NCBI GenBank assembly: GCA_021323815.1
Contig: JAJPKG010000046.1
Span: forward strand, 1 to 11,544
Reading direction: 5' to 3'
DNA from: Pseudomonadota bacterium
GTDB lineage: Bacteria > Chloroflexota > Ktedonobacteria > Ktedonobacterales > JACDGC01
DNA length: 11,544 nt
The translations under genes were made by a program, and so were the position numbers. Positions 1-7,200 of the stretch are shown one piece after another. Numbering within the stretch: position 1 is the stretch's first letter; every line of letters begins with the position of its first letter. The notes under the pieces were generated by a model that was not told where the DNA came from, searched no databases, and worked only from the letters and a program-made list of their open reading frames with translations.

Positions 1-351
1 GACGCGCTGCGGCTGATGACGTTGCGCTCTGAGGGGCAGTTCAACACCATCGTCTATGAGGAATATGATCTCTATCGCGGCATCCCGCACCGGCACTGCA
101 TCCTCTTGGCGGAGGAAGATGCCCAACGCCTGGGCGTGCGCGACGGCCAGCGCGTGACCGTGCGCGGCGAGGCTGGCCGGATGCCCAACGTGGAGGTCGT
201 CATTGGGCGCATTCGCCCCGGCAATGCGGCGATGTATTATCCTGAGGCGAACGTGCTGATCAAGGCGAACGTCGATCCCTTGTCAAAAACGCCCGCCTTC
301 AAGAGCGCGCCGGTGTGGATCGAGCAAGACGAAATCCGTGCGCCTGTGTGA
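1..351 (+). CDS. Molybdopterin oxidoreductase, C-terminal fragment (FdhF/YdeP-like)
   Basis: The frame is open from base 1, so the gene starts upstream and only its last 116 codons are here. The fragment reads as the molydop-binding domain that closes DMSO-reductase-family enzymes and helps hold the Mo/W-bis-MGD cofactor. Supporting motifs are the start LMTLRSEGQFNTIVYE, the segment AQRLGVRDGQRVTVRG (typical of 'LG(I/V)xDGxxVxVxS'), the stretch RIRPGNAAMYYPEANVLI, and the ending DPLSKTPAFKSAPVWIE. The QFNT and YPEANVL motifs best recall the FdhF/YdeP and formate-dehydrogenase-alpha-like branch. The substrate cannot be told because the Fe-S and active-site parts are outside the window. No clear terminator follows. 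The internal ATG at 16 is not the start, because the domain is already under way there. Confidence 0.85.
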   Translation, partial: DALRLMTLRSEGQFNTIVYEEYDLYRGIPHRHCILLAEEDAQRLGVRDGQRVTVRGEAGRMPNVEVVIGRIRPGNAAMYYPEANVLIKANVDPLSKTPAFKSAPVWIEQDEIRAPV

Positions 352-393
352 CGGAATGAGCTTTCTCACGTTCTTCTCATAGAGCAATGCATC

Positions 394-421
394 TTGACGG
401 TATGATGCATGCTCATATCAT
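394..421 (+). promoter_or_regulatory. Candidate sigma70-type promoter for the lipoprotein gene
   Basis: TTGACG (394-399) and TATCAT (416-421) each match the consensus at 5 of 6 positions, with a 16-bp spacer. Two ATGCAT palindromes (387-392 and 405-410) flank and overlap the -35 region and could be operator half-sites. The predicted transcription start (about 428) falls at the end of the Shine-Dalgarno-like sequence and about 10 nt before the preferred GTG start. If the promoter is real, the mRNA would therefore have almost no leader. That tension lowers confidence. Confidence 0.4.
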
Positions 422-428
422 AGAGAGG
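422..428 (+). promoter_or_regulatory. Ribosome binding site that picks the GTG start at 438
   Basis: AGAGAGG ends 9 nt before the GTG at 438, but only 3 nt before the other in-frame GTG at 432. The ATG at 387 has no comparable purine-rich site. Starting at 438 also gives a normal lipoprotein signal peptide with two lysines right after the start. Confidence 0.5.
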
Positions 429-437
429 ATCGTGTTT

Positions 438-1028
438 GTGCACAAAAAAATCATCTCGATGACCCTGACAGTGGTCGCGGCGGCAGGCGCATTGCTTGTT
501 GCCGCGTGCGGCAGCACCTCGGTGGCTCCGGCGGCCACTCCCACGCCCACTACCGCGCCGTCCCCGACTCCTACCCCGGTCTTAGACTCAACGTTCACCA
601 GCAGCGATGGTGTCTACACGTTCCAGTACCCCGGCAGTTGGTCGAGCACGCCGCTCAATACGGCACCGGTGGTGAATGGAGATCTGTTGATTTCGCCTGA
701 TACGCAAGACTACTTCATCACCGTGCCGTTGAACCTCGGCATTCCGGCTTCGCAGTATCCTTCCTTCTTGCAGGGCTTTTTGCCGGCTTTTGGCGGGAAG
801 AACATCAAAATCACGCCCAAAGGCAATGTCACCATCGGCGCGAACACCTGGACCGAGGATGACGTCACATTTACCAAAAACGGCACCCCCTATGATGGTG
901 CGCAGTTCGGGTTATCACATCATGGCAAGACGTTCTTGGTGCTTGTGTTGGCTCCCGCCAGCACAGCAGATTCGGTTGGGACAACCTACTTCCAGCCGAT
1001 GCTCACCTCGTTGAAGTTCCTGAAATAG
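438..1028 (+). CDS. PsbP/DcrB-like secreted lipoprotein
   Basis: This is a 196-residue exported lipoprotein. From the GTG at 438 it has a short basic start (HKK), a hydrophobic stretch and the lipobox LVAAC, with Cys24 as the lipidated residue. A Thr/Pro-rich spacer of about 25 residues (TPTPTTAPSPTPTP) tethers the folded domain to the membrane. The globular part opens with DGVYTFQYPGSWSS, which recalls the start of PsbP/DcrB (DUF1795) domains ('Y.F.YP..W'), and ends with MLTSLKFLK, also typical of that fold. No enzymatic residues are apparent; the role is probably binding or envelope-related, but unknown. An ATG at 387 would add 17 residues ahead of the signal peptide and place the candidate promoter inside the gene, so it is disfavoured. 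The gene is bounded by its own promoter and terminator and looks monocistronic. Confidence 0.75.
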   Translation: MHKKIISMTLTVVAAAGALLVAACGSTSVAPAATPTPTTAPSPTPTPVLDSTFTSSDGVYTFQYPGSWSSTPLNTAPVVNGDLLISPDTQDYFITVPLNLGIPASQYPSFLQGFLPAFGGKNIKITPKGNVTIGANTWTEDDVTFTKNGTPYDGAQFGLSHHGKTFLVLVLAPASTADSVGTTYFQPMLTSLKFLK

Positions 1029-1050
1029 GCTGTAACGCGTCTCGCCTGAG

Positions 1051-1085
1051 ATGGCCGGTCGGCATCACGCATGTCAGCCGGCCAT
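1051..1085 (+). terminator. Intrinsic-type hairpin terminator after the lipoprotein gene
   Basis: The arms 1051-1065 and 1071-1085 pair over 15 positions with one C/A mismatch and two G-T wobbles, closing a 5-nt loop. The outer 8 bp (ATGGCCGG / CCGGCCAT) are perfect. The stem lies 22 bp after the stop codon at 1028. Only a short T run follows (TTT at 1085-1087), so it may be an imperfect intrinsic terminator or a 3'-end-protecting stem. It separates the lipoprotein gene from the operon promoter that follows. Confidence 0.6.
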
Positions 1086-1112
1086 TTGCTGTGTGCGCGA
1101 ACCAGCATCCTC

Positions 1113-1141
1113 TTGTATGGCCGCCCCAAGAGCGATATAAT
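1113..1141 (+). promoter_or_regulatory. Main promoter of the chemosensory operon
   Basis: TATAAT at 1136-1141 is a perfect -10 box. TTGTAT at 1113-1118 is a partial -35 box (TTG conserved) at an ideal 17-bp spacing. The expected transcription start near 1148 gives a leader of about 70 nt before the GTG at 1219. It lies just after the hairpin at 1051-1085, so the boundary between the two transcription units is clean. The genes downstream lie close together, which fits one transcript. Confidence 0.6.
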
Positions 1142-1206
1142 GCGACGCGAGCGGGAAAAATGATCGCGGTTGCTTTGCGCAGCCGCGTTCAGTGTGTGCG
1201 AGAACC

Positions 1207-1210
1207 GAGG
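1207..1210 (+). promoter_or_regulatory. Ribosome binding site that picks the GTG start at 1219
   Basis: GAGG lies 8 nt before the GTG at 1219. The other in-frame GTG at 1192 has no purine-rich site at a suitable distance. Starting at 1219 places the DUF4388 core (FSGQL) at residue 10, normal for the family. Confidence 0.55.
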
Positions 1211-1218
1211 CGCGTGAC

Positions 1219-2469
1219 GTGGCAGATCCAAGAGTCTCTACTTCGTTTAGCGGGCAACTGCGCGATTTTCAACTGGTGGAACTGGTGCAGGCGATGGGCA
1301 TCGGGGGCAGCACCGGCGCGCTGCATCTGACCCGCGCCGATGGACGACAGGGCATCATCTATTTCGTCGAGGGCGCGCTGACCTGGTGTCGGGAATATGA
1401 CAGCCAGGCGCTGACGCTGGGTGCGGTGTTGCAGCAACTCGGCCTCATCTCTGCCGCCGAACTGGAAGCTCAATTCAACCGGAATGTGACCGATCCCTTT
1501 GGGGACCTGATGGGCCAGCAATTGGTCGAACGCGGCATCATTGTTCCCGCCCAACTGGAAGAAGCATTGCGCTTTCAATTGCTGTGGAGCGTGCGCGAGA
1601 TGTCGCTGTGGGCCGACGGCATCTATCACTTCGTCAATGAGGAAAAGCCCCCACCGCGCGCTTCCAGCCAGCGCATCGAAATGGACAAGGTGGCACTGGA
1701 GATTGTGCGCTATCAATATGAGTGGAACGATCTGCTGCAATGGCTGCCCGACGGCATGCATACGCAGTTGCGCATGGGGCTGGAACCGCCGCCGAACTAT
1801 CCGCTTCTGTTTCCAGCGGCGGTGTGGCGCGTCATCACGCGCGTGAACGCCTTCCAGACGCCCCGGCGCATCGCCACCGCCCTGGGCCAGCCTGAGATGG
1901 AGATGGCGCGCATGCTGGCCCCGCTGGTGCGCGATGGCCTGCTCTATGCTTCCATCGGCGACCATTCCATCGGCCTGCCCGCTGTGGCACGCTATAACAG
2001 CGCGCAAGAGGTCGATATCTTCGGTCTGCTCAGCCGCATCGAGCAGGAATGGCGCAAGCGCCGCACCTTGATCGATCAACTCAGCGCCCTGGCGCTCTTC
2101 ATTAACTGGACGGTTGACGCGCTGGCCGAAGAATGGGGACGCAAAGGCATGGCGCTCGCGCCCGATTCGCTCACCAATCTGTTGCAGCGCGAAAATTGCG
2201 CCGTCATCGGCGGCTATCGCTTGCGCGTGGAGCGCAACCACATCAATGTCGATGATCTCACCCACGCGCTGCAACGCATGATGTCCAACGCGCGCCGGAC
2301 CGGCATAGATGACGAACTGCGCAGCGCGTATGAGATCCTCATCAAGGCCTTGCGCTCCGTCTTCTCCGCCATCAATATGCGCGTGGACGACCCACGCGAC
2401 CGCGAATTGTATGTCGCCGCGTGGAAAGCGCTGTTCGATGATTTCGCCACGTCACTGAAACCCCTGTAA
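1219..2469 (+). CDS. DUF4388 (PATAN-type) domain protein
   Basis: This is a 416-residue cytoplasmic protein with no signal peptide or membrane segment. Residues about 9-105 carry the DUF4388/PATAN core: FSGQL (10-14), LVELVQAM (19-26), TGALHL (32-37) and IYFVEGAL (47-54). Two tandem motifs of the form 'G..L...G.I....LE.A' follow (LTLGAVLQQLGLISAAELEA, then FGDLMGQQLVERGIIVPAQL). Residues about 200-245 (RRIATALGQPEMEMARMLAPLVRDGLLY) look like the winged-helix segment often found at the end of such proteins. The remaining 170 residues are mostly helical and unassigned. In cyanobacterial PatA and PixG-type regulators a PATAN domain is fused to a receiver and works as an output or adaptor module. 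Here the receiver is the separate next gene, so this protein is probably its partner. It is the first gene of the operon. The function is inferred. Confidence 0.8.
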   Translation: MADPRVSTSFSGQLRDFQLVELVQAMGIGGSTGALHLTRADGRQGIIYFVEGALTWCREYDSQALTLGAVLQQLGLISAAELEAQFNRNVTDPFGDLMGQQLVERGIIVPAQLEEALRFQLLWSVREMSLWADGIYHFVNEEKPPPRASSQRIEMDKVALEIVRYQYEWNDLLQWLPDGMHTQLRMGLEPPPNYPLLFPAAVWRVITRVNAFQTPRRIATALGQPEMEMARMLAPLVRDGLLYASIGDHSIGLPAVARYNSAQEVDIFGLLSRIEQEWRKRRTLIDQLSALALFINWTVDALAEEWGRKGMALAPDSLTNLLQRENCAVIGGYRLRVERNHINVDDLTHALQRMMSNARRTGIDDELRSAYEILIKALRSVFSAINMRVDDPRDRELYVAAWKALFDDFATSLKPL

Positions 2470-2520
2470 CAGGGCATTGAAGGGCGCTGGGTCACGTTGG
2501 TTCGCGTGGTGGGCCGCAGG

Positions 2521-2539
2521 GGAAATGCCCGGCATTTCC
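2521..2539. repeat. Perfect 19-bp palindrome in the 113-bp gap before the first receiver gene
   Basis: GGAAATGCC and GGCATTTCC are exact inverted copies around a single C at 2530. As RNA this makes a stem of up to 8 bp with a tight loop, and no T run follows, so it is not a standard terminator. It could be an operator, an RNA-processing stem that separates the DUF4388 gene from the receiver genes, or chance. No convincing promoter was found in the 2470-2582 gap. Confidence 0.55.
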
Positions 2540-2582
2540 GCCGGTCAGCTTCGCTCAGCAGGAAAGGATAAAGAACGCTTCT

Positions 2583-2999
2583 ATGCCGGCACGTCAAGTT
2601 GCTCGCCGCATCATGGTCATTGATGATTCAGCGGTGGTGCGCGAGATTATTAAGGGCATCTTGCTTCGCGACGGATACATCGTTGATGCATTCAGTCACG
2701 GCCCCGAAGCCATGAAGGCGCTCAGCACCGGCTTGGTCCCGCCGCCGGATCTGGTGCTGCTGGATATCGAGCTGCCGTATATGGACGGCTATAGTGTTGC
2801 CAAACTCTTTCACCAGAACCGCGACCTGGAACATGTGATCGTGGTGATGGTCTCAGGCAATGACGGCATGTTCGACAAGTTTCGCGGGCGCATTGCCGGC
2901 GCGAAGGAATACATCACGAAGCCGTTCAAACCAGGCGAGGTGCTGCGCGTCGTGCATAGCCTGCTCGACGACGGCCCATCTGCCACGCAGGAGTCATGA
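2583..2999 (+). CDS. PilG-like single-domain response regulator
   Basis: This 138-residue CheY-type receiver has no output domain. The acidic pocket is Asp14-Asp15 (VIDDS), the phospho-acceptor is Asp61 (LLDIELPYMDGY), the switch Ser/Thr is Ser91 and the conserved lysine is Lys113 (TKPF). The segment before the lysine, DGMFDKFRGRIAGAKEYITK, closely matches the equivalent stretch of PilG and of PixG receivers ('DGLFDK..GRI.G...YLTKPF'), which favours a twitching-type over a flagellar CheY role. In the Pil/Chp system PilG is phosphorylated by the CheA (PilL/ChpA) and promotes pilus extension; that role here is inferred. The upstream site GGAAAGG (2561-2567) is 15 nt from the ATG, a long gap. 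The ATG at 2613 would remove strand beta-1, so 2583 is kept. The stop at 2997-2999 is 2 nt from the next gene's preferred start. Confidence 0.9.
   Translation: MPARQVARRIMVIDDSAVVREIIKGILLRDGYIVDAFSHGPEAMKALSTGLVPPPDLVLLDIELPYMDGYSVAKLFHQNRDLEHVIVVMVSGNDGMFDKFRGRIAGAKEYITKPFKPGEVLRVVHSLLDDGPSATQES
2989..2993 (+). promoter_or_regulatory. Ribosome binding site that picks the ATG start at 3002
   Basis: AGGAG inside the end of the previous gene is 8 nt from the ATG at 3002, but only 2 nt from the in-frame ATG at 2996 that overlaps the upstream stop codon. Spacing therefore favours 3002. Either start leaves the two receiver genes translationally coupled. Confidence 0.55.
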
Positions 3000-3001
3000 G
3001 C

Positions 3002-3376
3002 ATGGCACGCAACGTTTTGGTGGTGGAAGATTCCCCGACCGAACTGGCGTTGGTGAGCGATTGCTTGCGCAACGCGGGCTATCACGTCTTCCCGGCGGCG
3101 GATGGCGCGAGCGCGCAGGCGCAACTCAACGTCGCGCCCATCGACCTCATCGTGTTGGATCTCATCCTGCCGGACATCAACGGCTATGACCTGTTTCGCG
3201 CCTTTCAGCGCGATGAGCGCACGAAAGCGACGCCGGTGGTGATGCTGACCCAGCGCGTGAGCATGCCGGAAGAATATTATGGCCGCACGCTGGGCGCGGC
3301 GGCCTATCTAAAAAAGCCGTTTCGCCCGGATGTGCTGCTGAGTGAAGCCGCGCGCCTGGCACCACTGACGCCATAG
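3002..3376 (+). CDS. PilH/CheY-like single-domain response regulator
   Basis: This 124-residue stand-alone receiver has Glu9-Asp10 in the acidic pocket (VVEDS), Asp53 as the phospho-acceptor (VLDLILPDINGYDLF), Thr83 as the switch residue and Lys105 (LKKPF) as the conserved lysine. The stretch RTKATPVVMLTQRVSMPEEY, followed by YGRTLGAAAYLKKPF, resembles the PilH/PixH subgroup, where 'K....P(V)VM.T......D..WG...GA..YL.KPF' is typical. In Pil/Chp-type systems the PilH partner opposes PilG or acts as a phosphate sink for the CheA; that role here is inferred. It follows the PilG-like gene after 2 nt. A GC-rich inverted-repeat element begins about 10 bp after its stop. Confidence 0.88.
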   Translation: MARNVLVVEDSPTELALVSDCLRNAGYHVFPAADGASAQAQLNVAPIDLIVLDLILPDINGYDLFRAFQRDERTKATPVVMLTQRVSMPEEYYGRTLGAAAYLKKPFRPDVLLSEAARLAPLTP

Positions 3377-3385
3377 GGGCACGGT

Positions 3386-3514
3386 CCCTCACCCCACCCC
3401 GCGGATAGGGAGGGGGAGATCGTTGGGTGAGTTTGCAGCGACGATCTCGTGAGATCGCGCGGCCACATGATCTCGCCTTCCCTGCTTTGCTGGGGAGGGG
3501 CCGGGGGTGGGGCG
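3386..3514. repeat. MITE/REP-like GC-rich inverted-repeat element inside the operon
   Basis: The element fills nearly all of the 151-bp gap between the second receiver gene and cheW. Its ends are an 11-bp inverted repeat with one mismatch: CACCCCACCCC (3390-3400) and GGGGTGGGGCG (3504-3514). Inside, 3407-3421 and 3469-3483 are inverted copies matching at 13 of 15 positions. GAGATC occurs four times in alternating orientation (3416-3421, 3443-3448, 3451-3456, 3469-3474), and 3416-3423 pairs exactly with 3441-3448. It has no coding capacity. This 'CTCACCCC…GGGAGGGG' style is typical of non-autonomous interspersed repeats common in GC-rich genomes. No target-site duplication could be identified. 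Transcribed, it would form a large stem that could reduce read-through or stabilise an mRNA end. Confidence 0.65.
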
Positions 3515-3520
3515 AAAGGA
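3515..3520 (+). promoter_or_regulatory. Ribosome binding site of cheW
   Basis: AAAGGA sits 7 nt before the ATG at 3528 and immediately after the inverted-repeat element. An in-frame GTG at 3507 lies within the element's terminal repeat and is not a credible start. Confidence 0.6.
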
Positions 3521-3527
3521 AACACCA

Positions 3528-4208
3528 ATGGAAAGCGACACGAACGCGCGAGCGCAGCCAAACGGCATGCGGCAGCCAACGGATGACGAATTGCGGCTGA
3601 CGCTGGCCAGTCTGGCGATGGCGACGGCGCATGCCGATCCATCGCTTTCCGCGGATGAGTATCTGGCGCTGGTGGAACAGAAGCAGCACGAAATGGTGCT
3701 GCCGGATGCCGATGAGATCGCGTGCGTCTTTTTCACTTGTGGCGAGCAGCGCTGGGGCGCGCGGCTGGCCGACATCCGGCGCGTGGTGCCGCAGCTTGAG
3801 GGAACGCCGGTTCCCGTGCCGGAATCCCCCGCATGGGCGGCGGGCGTGTTTCGCATTGAAGCCGAGTTCGCCACGTTGATCGACACTGCGCAGTTTCTGG
3901 GCGAAAGACCCAGCCTCACTCAGCGCCGCCAGCGCGATCACGGCATTCTGGTGATCGCCGAGGGCGATGCGTTGCTGGGCCTGTTTGTTACGCATCTGAG
4001 CCTGGCAACAACCGTCCCTGCCACCGACGTGCAGTTCGTCGAGCCGGCATCGGAAGAAGTGCCGGCGACGCCTTACCTGCTGGCGCGTTATGTGCCGCAA
4101 GGCGAGGCCAACCCTCAGGCGCTCGGCACGGAAGGATTTCTGGATGTTGGGCGCATTGCCGCCGATTGCCTGCGAGCGCTGGATGGAGAGGATGCCGCGG
4201 ATGGCTGA
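3528..4208 (+). CDS. cheW: CheW-like coupling protein (PilI/PixI type)
   Basis: This is a 226-residue cytoplasmic scaffold. The CheW SH3-like fold spans roughly residues 60-215: CVFFTCGEQRWGARLADIRRV is the opening strand pair, then a mid-domain motif WAAGVFRIEAEFATLIDTAQFLG corresponds to the usual 'G..N.RG...P..DL...LG'. The canonical RG is replaced by RIEAE, which is more divergent than flagellar CheW and fits PilI/PixI-type proteins. The N-terminal tail of about 55 residues is longer than in typical CheW (around 160 residues in all) and looks partly helical. By family role it links a chemoreceptor to CheA. Its last 8 nt overlap the first codons of cheA, which suggests coupled, stoichiometric translation. 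Residues after the CheW fold carry no recognisable motif. Confidence 0.88.
   Translation: MESDTNARAQPNGMRQPTDDELRLTLASLAMATAHADPSLSADEYLALVEQKQHEMVLPDADEIACVFFTCGEQRWGARLADIRRVVPQLEGTPVPVPESPAWAAGVFRIEAEFATLIDTAQFLGERPSLTQRRQRDHGILVIAEGDALLGLFVTHLSLATTVPATDVQFVEPASEEVPATPYLLARYVPQGEANPQALGTEGFLDVGRIAADCLRALDGEDAADG
4185..4191 (+). promoter_or_regulatory. Ribosome binding site that picks the cheA start at 4201
   Basis: GGAGAGG within the end of cheW is 9 nt before the ATG at 4201 but directly abuts the in-frame ATG at 4192. The frame is open back to 4090, but those codons overlap cheW in another frame and encode no conserved domain. Confidence 0.65.
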
Positions 4209-7200
4209 TTCACAGTATTTTCCCTTGTTTCAGGGCGAGATGCGCGGCTACATCGCTGCCTTGCGCGAGCAGGTGCAGGTGTTGGCCTCACCCACGCGCT
4301 TCGGCACCACCCGCGAAGACGCCCTCACTGTGCTGAGGCAGACGGGCCACACGTTGGCCGGTCTGGGCACGACAGTGGAATTGCCGGATGTGGCGCTGCT
4401 GGGCGAGGCTCTTAACGAGGCGGCGCAACATCTCCTTGCCGACACCGATTCTGCCGCGCGGCGCATCTCCGTCCCGCTGACCTATCTGACGGTGCATCTG
4501 GAAACGCGGCTGGCGCGCATGAGCACCGCCGCCCGCTTCTTGCCACCCGACGCGGGTGAGATGGCTGAAGCCGAGCGCATTGCCGCGATCTTCCGTGAAA
4601 TCACCCATCCTGCCGCCCCGCCGGCTGAGGGTGAGCAAGAGCCGGCCATTCCAGCGGAAGCTGAGCCGACTGAAGCGACGGCAACCATTGCTGATGAGGC
4701 GCACCCGGCTGCGCCGACCGCTGCGATTGCGCCCGCGCCAGACCAACTTGCGCGGAATGAAGGTGCCGCAACGCAGGAAGTCCCCGTCACGGCTGCTGAT
4801 GGCGCTGCGCCACAGCCGGAACCGATGGACGCAACGACAGCCCCGCTGGAAGAACTTTCCCCGACGGCTGAAGCGGCCATCTCAGGGGTGATCTCCCGGT
4901 CCGGCGTTTCGCTGCCCGGCATCAGCGACGAGCACTATTCCGAAGAGATCCAGGGCATCATCGACGAATTCTTGCAGAGCCGCATGGCGCGCTCTGATGT
5001 CACCTTCCTGCAATCTACGCCGCCCGTCGTCTCTGAAGACCACCTGGCGCTGTTTCTGGATGAGGTCTCCGATGATCTGGCCCGGCTGCGCGCCCTGCTG
5101 GCCGAGATCGCGGATGAAACGCCGAGCGTCCAAACCCTGACACAGATGAGTATGCTCGCCCATAAGATCAAGGGCGCGGCCTACTTCGTAGATCTTTCCA
5201 CGTTCGGGGCCATCAGCGACATGGTGGAAACGATGCTCATCGCGTTGCGCCAGGGGCAGGCCGCGCTGACGCCTGATGTGCTGCGCTGGCTCATCCGCGC
5301 CTGCGACATCCTGGAAATCCTGCGCGCGCAACTGCTGGTGACGCGCGGCGACGACAGCAACACCGGCCCGCTGGCGGAGTTGCACGAAGGCTACGCCCAG
5401 ATCATCCTGGCCGCTGAGGCTGCGGCCTCTGATGCGGCTGCCGCTCCCCCGCCGGTGGCCGATGTGCCCCTGACGCCGACGAATCCTGCTATGTCGGTGG
5501 TCTCGCCACGCGGCACCATACGCATTGAAGCGCGGCGGCTGGATCAACTGATGTCGCTGCTGGGAACGATGCAGATCAATTTGATCGAGTTGGGCCGGCT
5601 GCGCGAGAACGCCGCCGTCAGCGAGCAAGAGATCGCCCGCGTGCTGGCGCGCCTCACGAATTTGCATGACCGCTTGCGTGCTGAGCGCATCGATGCCATC
5701 ACGAAAGGGATGCGCGGACCGGCGGAGCCGCAGCCCCAGAACGTGGCCCATCGCCGCACGCCCGTGCCGCCGCTGCTGGCGCAATGGATGGAACAGCATC
5801 GCCAGCAGCCGGCCTCAGACCAGCCTGAGCTGGATGTGTTCTCGGAATTCGATGTGCTGATGGCGATGATTGGCGAAGCCATCAGCGATCTGCGCGCCAT
5901 GCACCTGCGCCTGCAAACCGCGCTGAACCAGACCCAGCGCCAGCAGGAATATCATGACTTCTTGACCGAAACAGTGCAGCGCGACATCTTGAACCTGCGC
6001 CTCGCGCCCATCACTGATATTGTCGCGCGCCTCAAGTTGCTGGTGCCCTCCGTCGCCCACGAAGAGGGCAAAGCGGTGGAGTTCATCGTGGAAAGCGCCG
6101 ACATCATGCTGGATGCCGACATCTCCAGTGCCATCTTCGATCCGCTCTCTCAGGTGGTGCGCAACGCAGTGGTGCATGGCATCGAGACGCCGGCAGAGCG
6201 CCGCGAGATGGGCAAGACGGCAACGGGGCATGTCCGTTTTCGCGCTGCCAACGACGGTGACGGCGTCATCATCACCATCAGCGATGATGGCCGGGGGATC
6301 AACCCCCAACAATTGATCGCTTCCGCCATGATGGTGCAGACGCCCACCGGACCGCTGCTGACGCCGGAACGCGCCCGCGAATTGACGGAAGAAGATGCCT
6401 TTGACCTCATGTTCCAGCCGGATGTTTCCACCGCCGTCGAGATTCGCCACACCGCCGGGCGCGGGATGGGCTTGCCGACGGTGCGCAGCGTGGTGGAAGG
6501 GCTGCATGGCACGGTCAGTTTCACCAGCACACCCGGCGCAGGAACAACCTTCACATTCCGCCTGCCGCCGTCGCTTTCCACCGCGCGGGCGATCATCGTG
6601 CGCGCCGGGCCAGGCAGCTATGCGGTACCGCTGCGCGACATTCGCCGCTTCACCACCCTCACGCCCGGTGATATCTTCACCACCATGCAGGGCGAGGCGC
6701 GGGCGCGGGTGAGCGATCTCATCGGCGGCACAGCGGAACTGCCGGTCATTACCCTGGCCGATCTGCTCGGTCACGACGAGATCCCGGCGCATGGCGTCAA
6801 CGCGCTGGTGGTCATGCGCGACCGCCAGGAATATGCCGTCATCGTGGATGAGATCGGCGATGAGCGCGACCTGATCATCCGCCCGGTGCCGCGCCATCTG
6901 CGGCGGCGCAGTGTGCGAGGCGCGGCCATCACCTCGCAAGGCGAGGTGGTGCTGATCCTCGATCTGCCGGATCTCATCGCCAGCGCGCTGGCGTCCAAAC
7001 GTTTCGGCAGACGCGCTCCCGTGCTTGCTCCCGCGCCGCAGCGCCCGGCGGAACCGGGCAATTACGTTCTGGTGGTGGACGATTCCCCTTCCATCCGGCA
7101 CGGCCTGGCAGGCATGTTGCATGAGCTGGGCTATCCGGTTGAAACGGCGCGCGACGGCATCGAAGCCATCACGCGCATCACCAAATCCCCGCCGCTTGTC

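Noticed and set aside
356..380. ATGAG/CTCAT inverted repeat after the oxidoreductase gene, considered as a terminator
   Set aside because: The stem is only 5 bp of mixed A/T and G/C with a 15-nt loop and no T run after it; too weak to call.
1189..2274. A 361-codon open frame on the - strand opposite the DUF4388 gene
   Set aside because: It is antisense to a gene with a recognised domain and a good ribosome binding site, and its composition (His, Gln, Ala, Arg) is that of a shadow frame.
2470..2582. Internal promoter before the PilG-like receiver gene
   Set aside because: No pair of -35 and -10 boxes with acceptable spacing was visible; only the palindrome at 2521-2539 stands out.
3177..4100. 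A 307-codon - strand frame across the inverted-repeat element and cheW
   Set aside because: It spans the non-coding repeat element and parts of two real genes; the translation has no conserved motif.
4090..4200. N-terminal extension of CheA from the ATG at 4090
   Set aside because: It overlaps cheW for 111 bp in another frame and encodes no conserved sequence, whereas the ATG at 4201 has a GGAGAGG site at ideal spacing.
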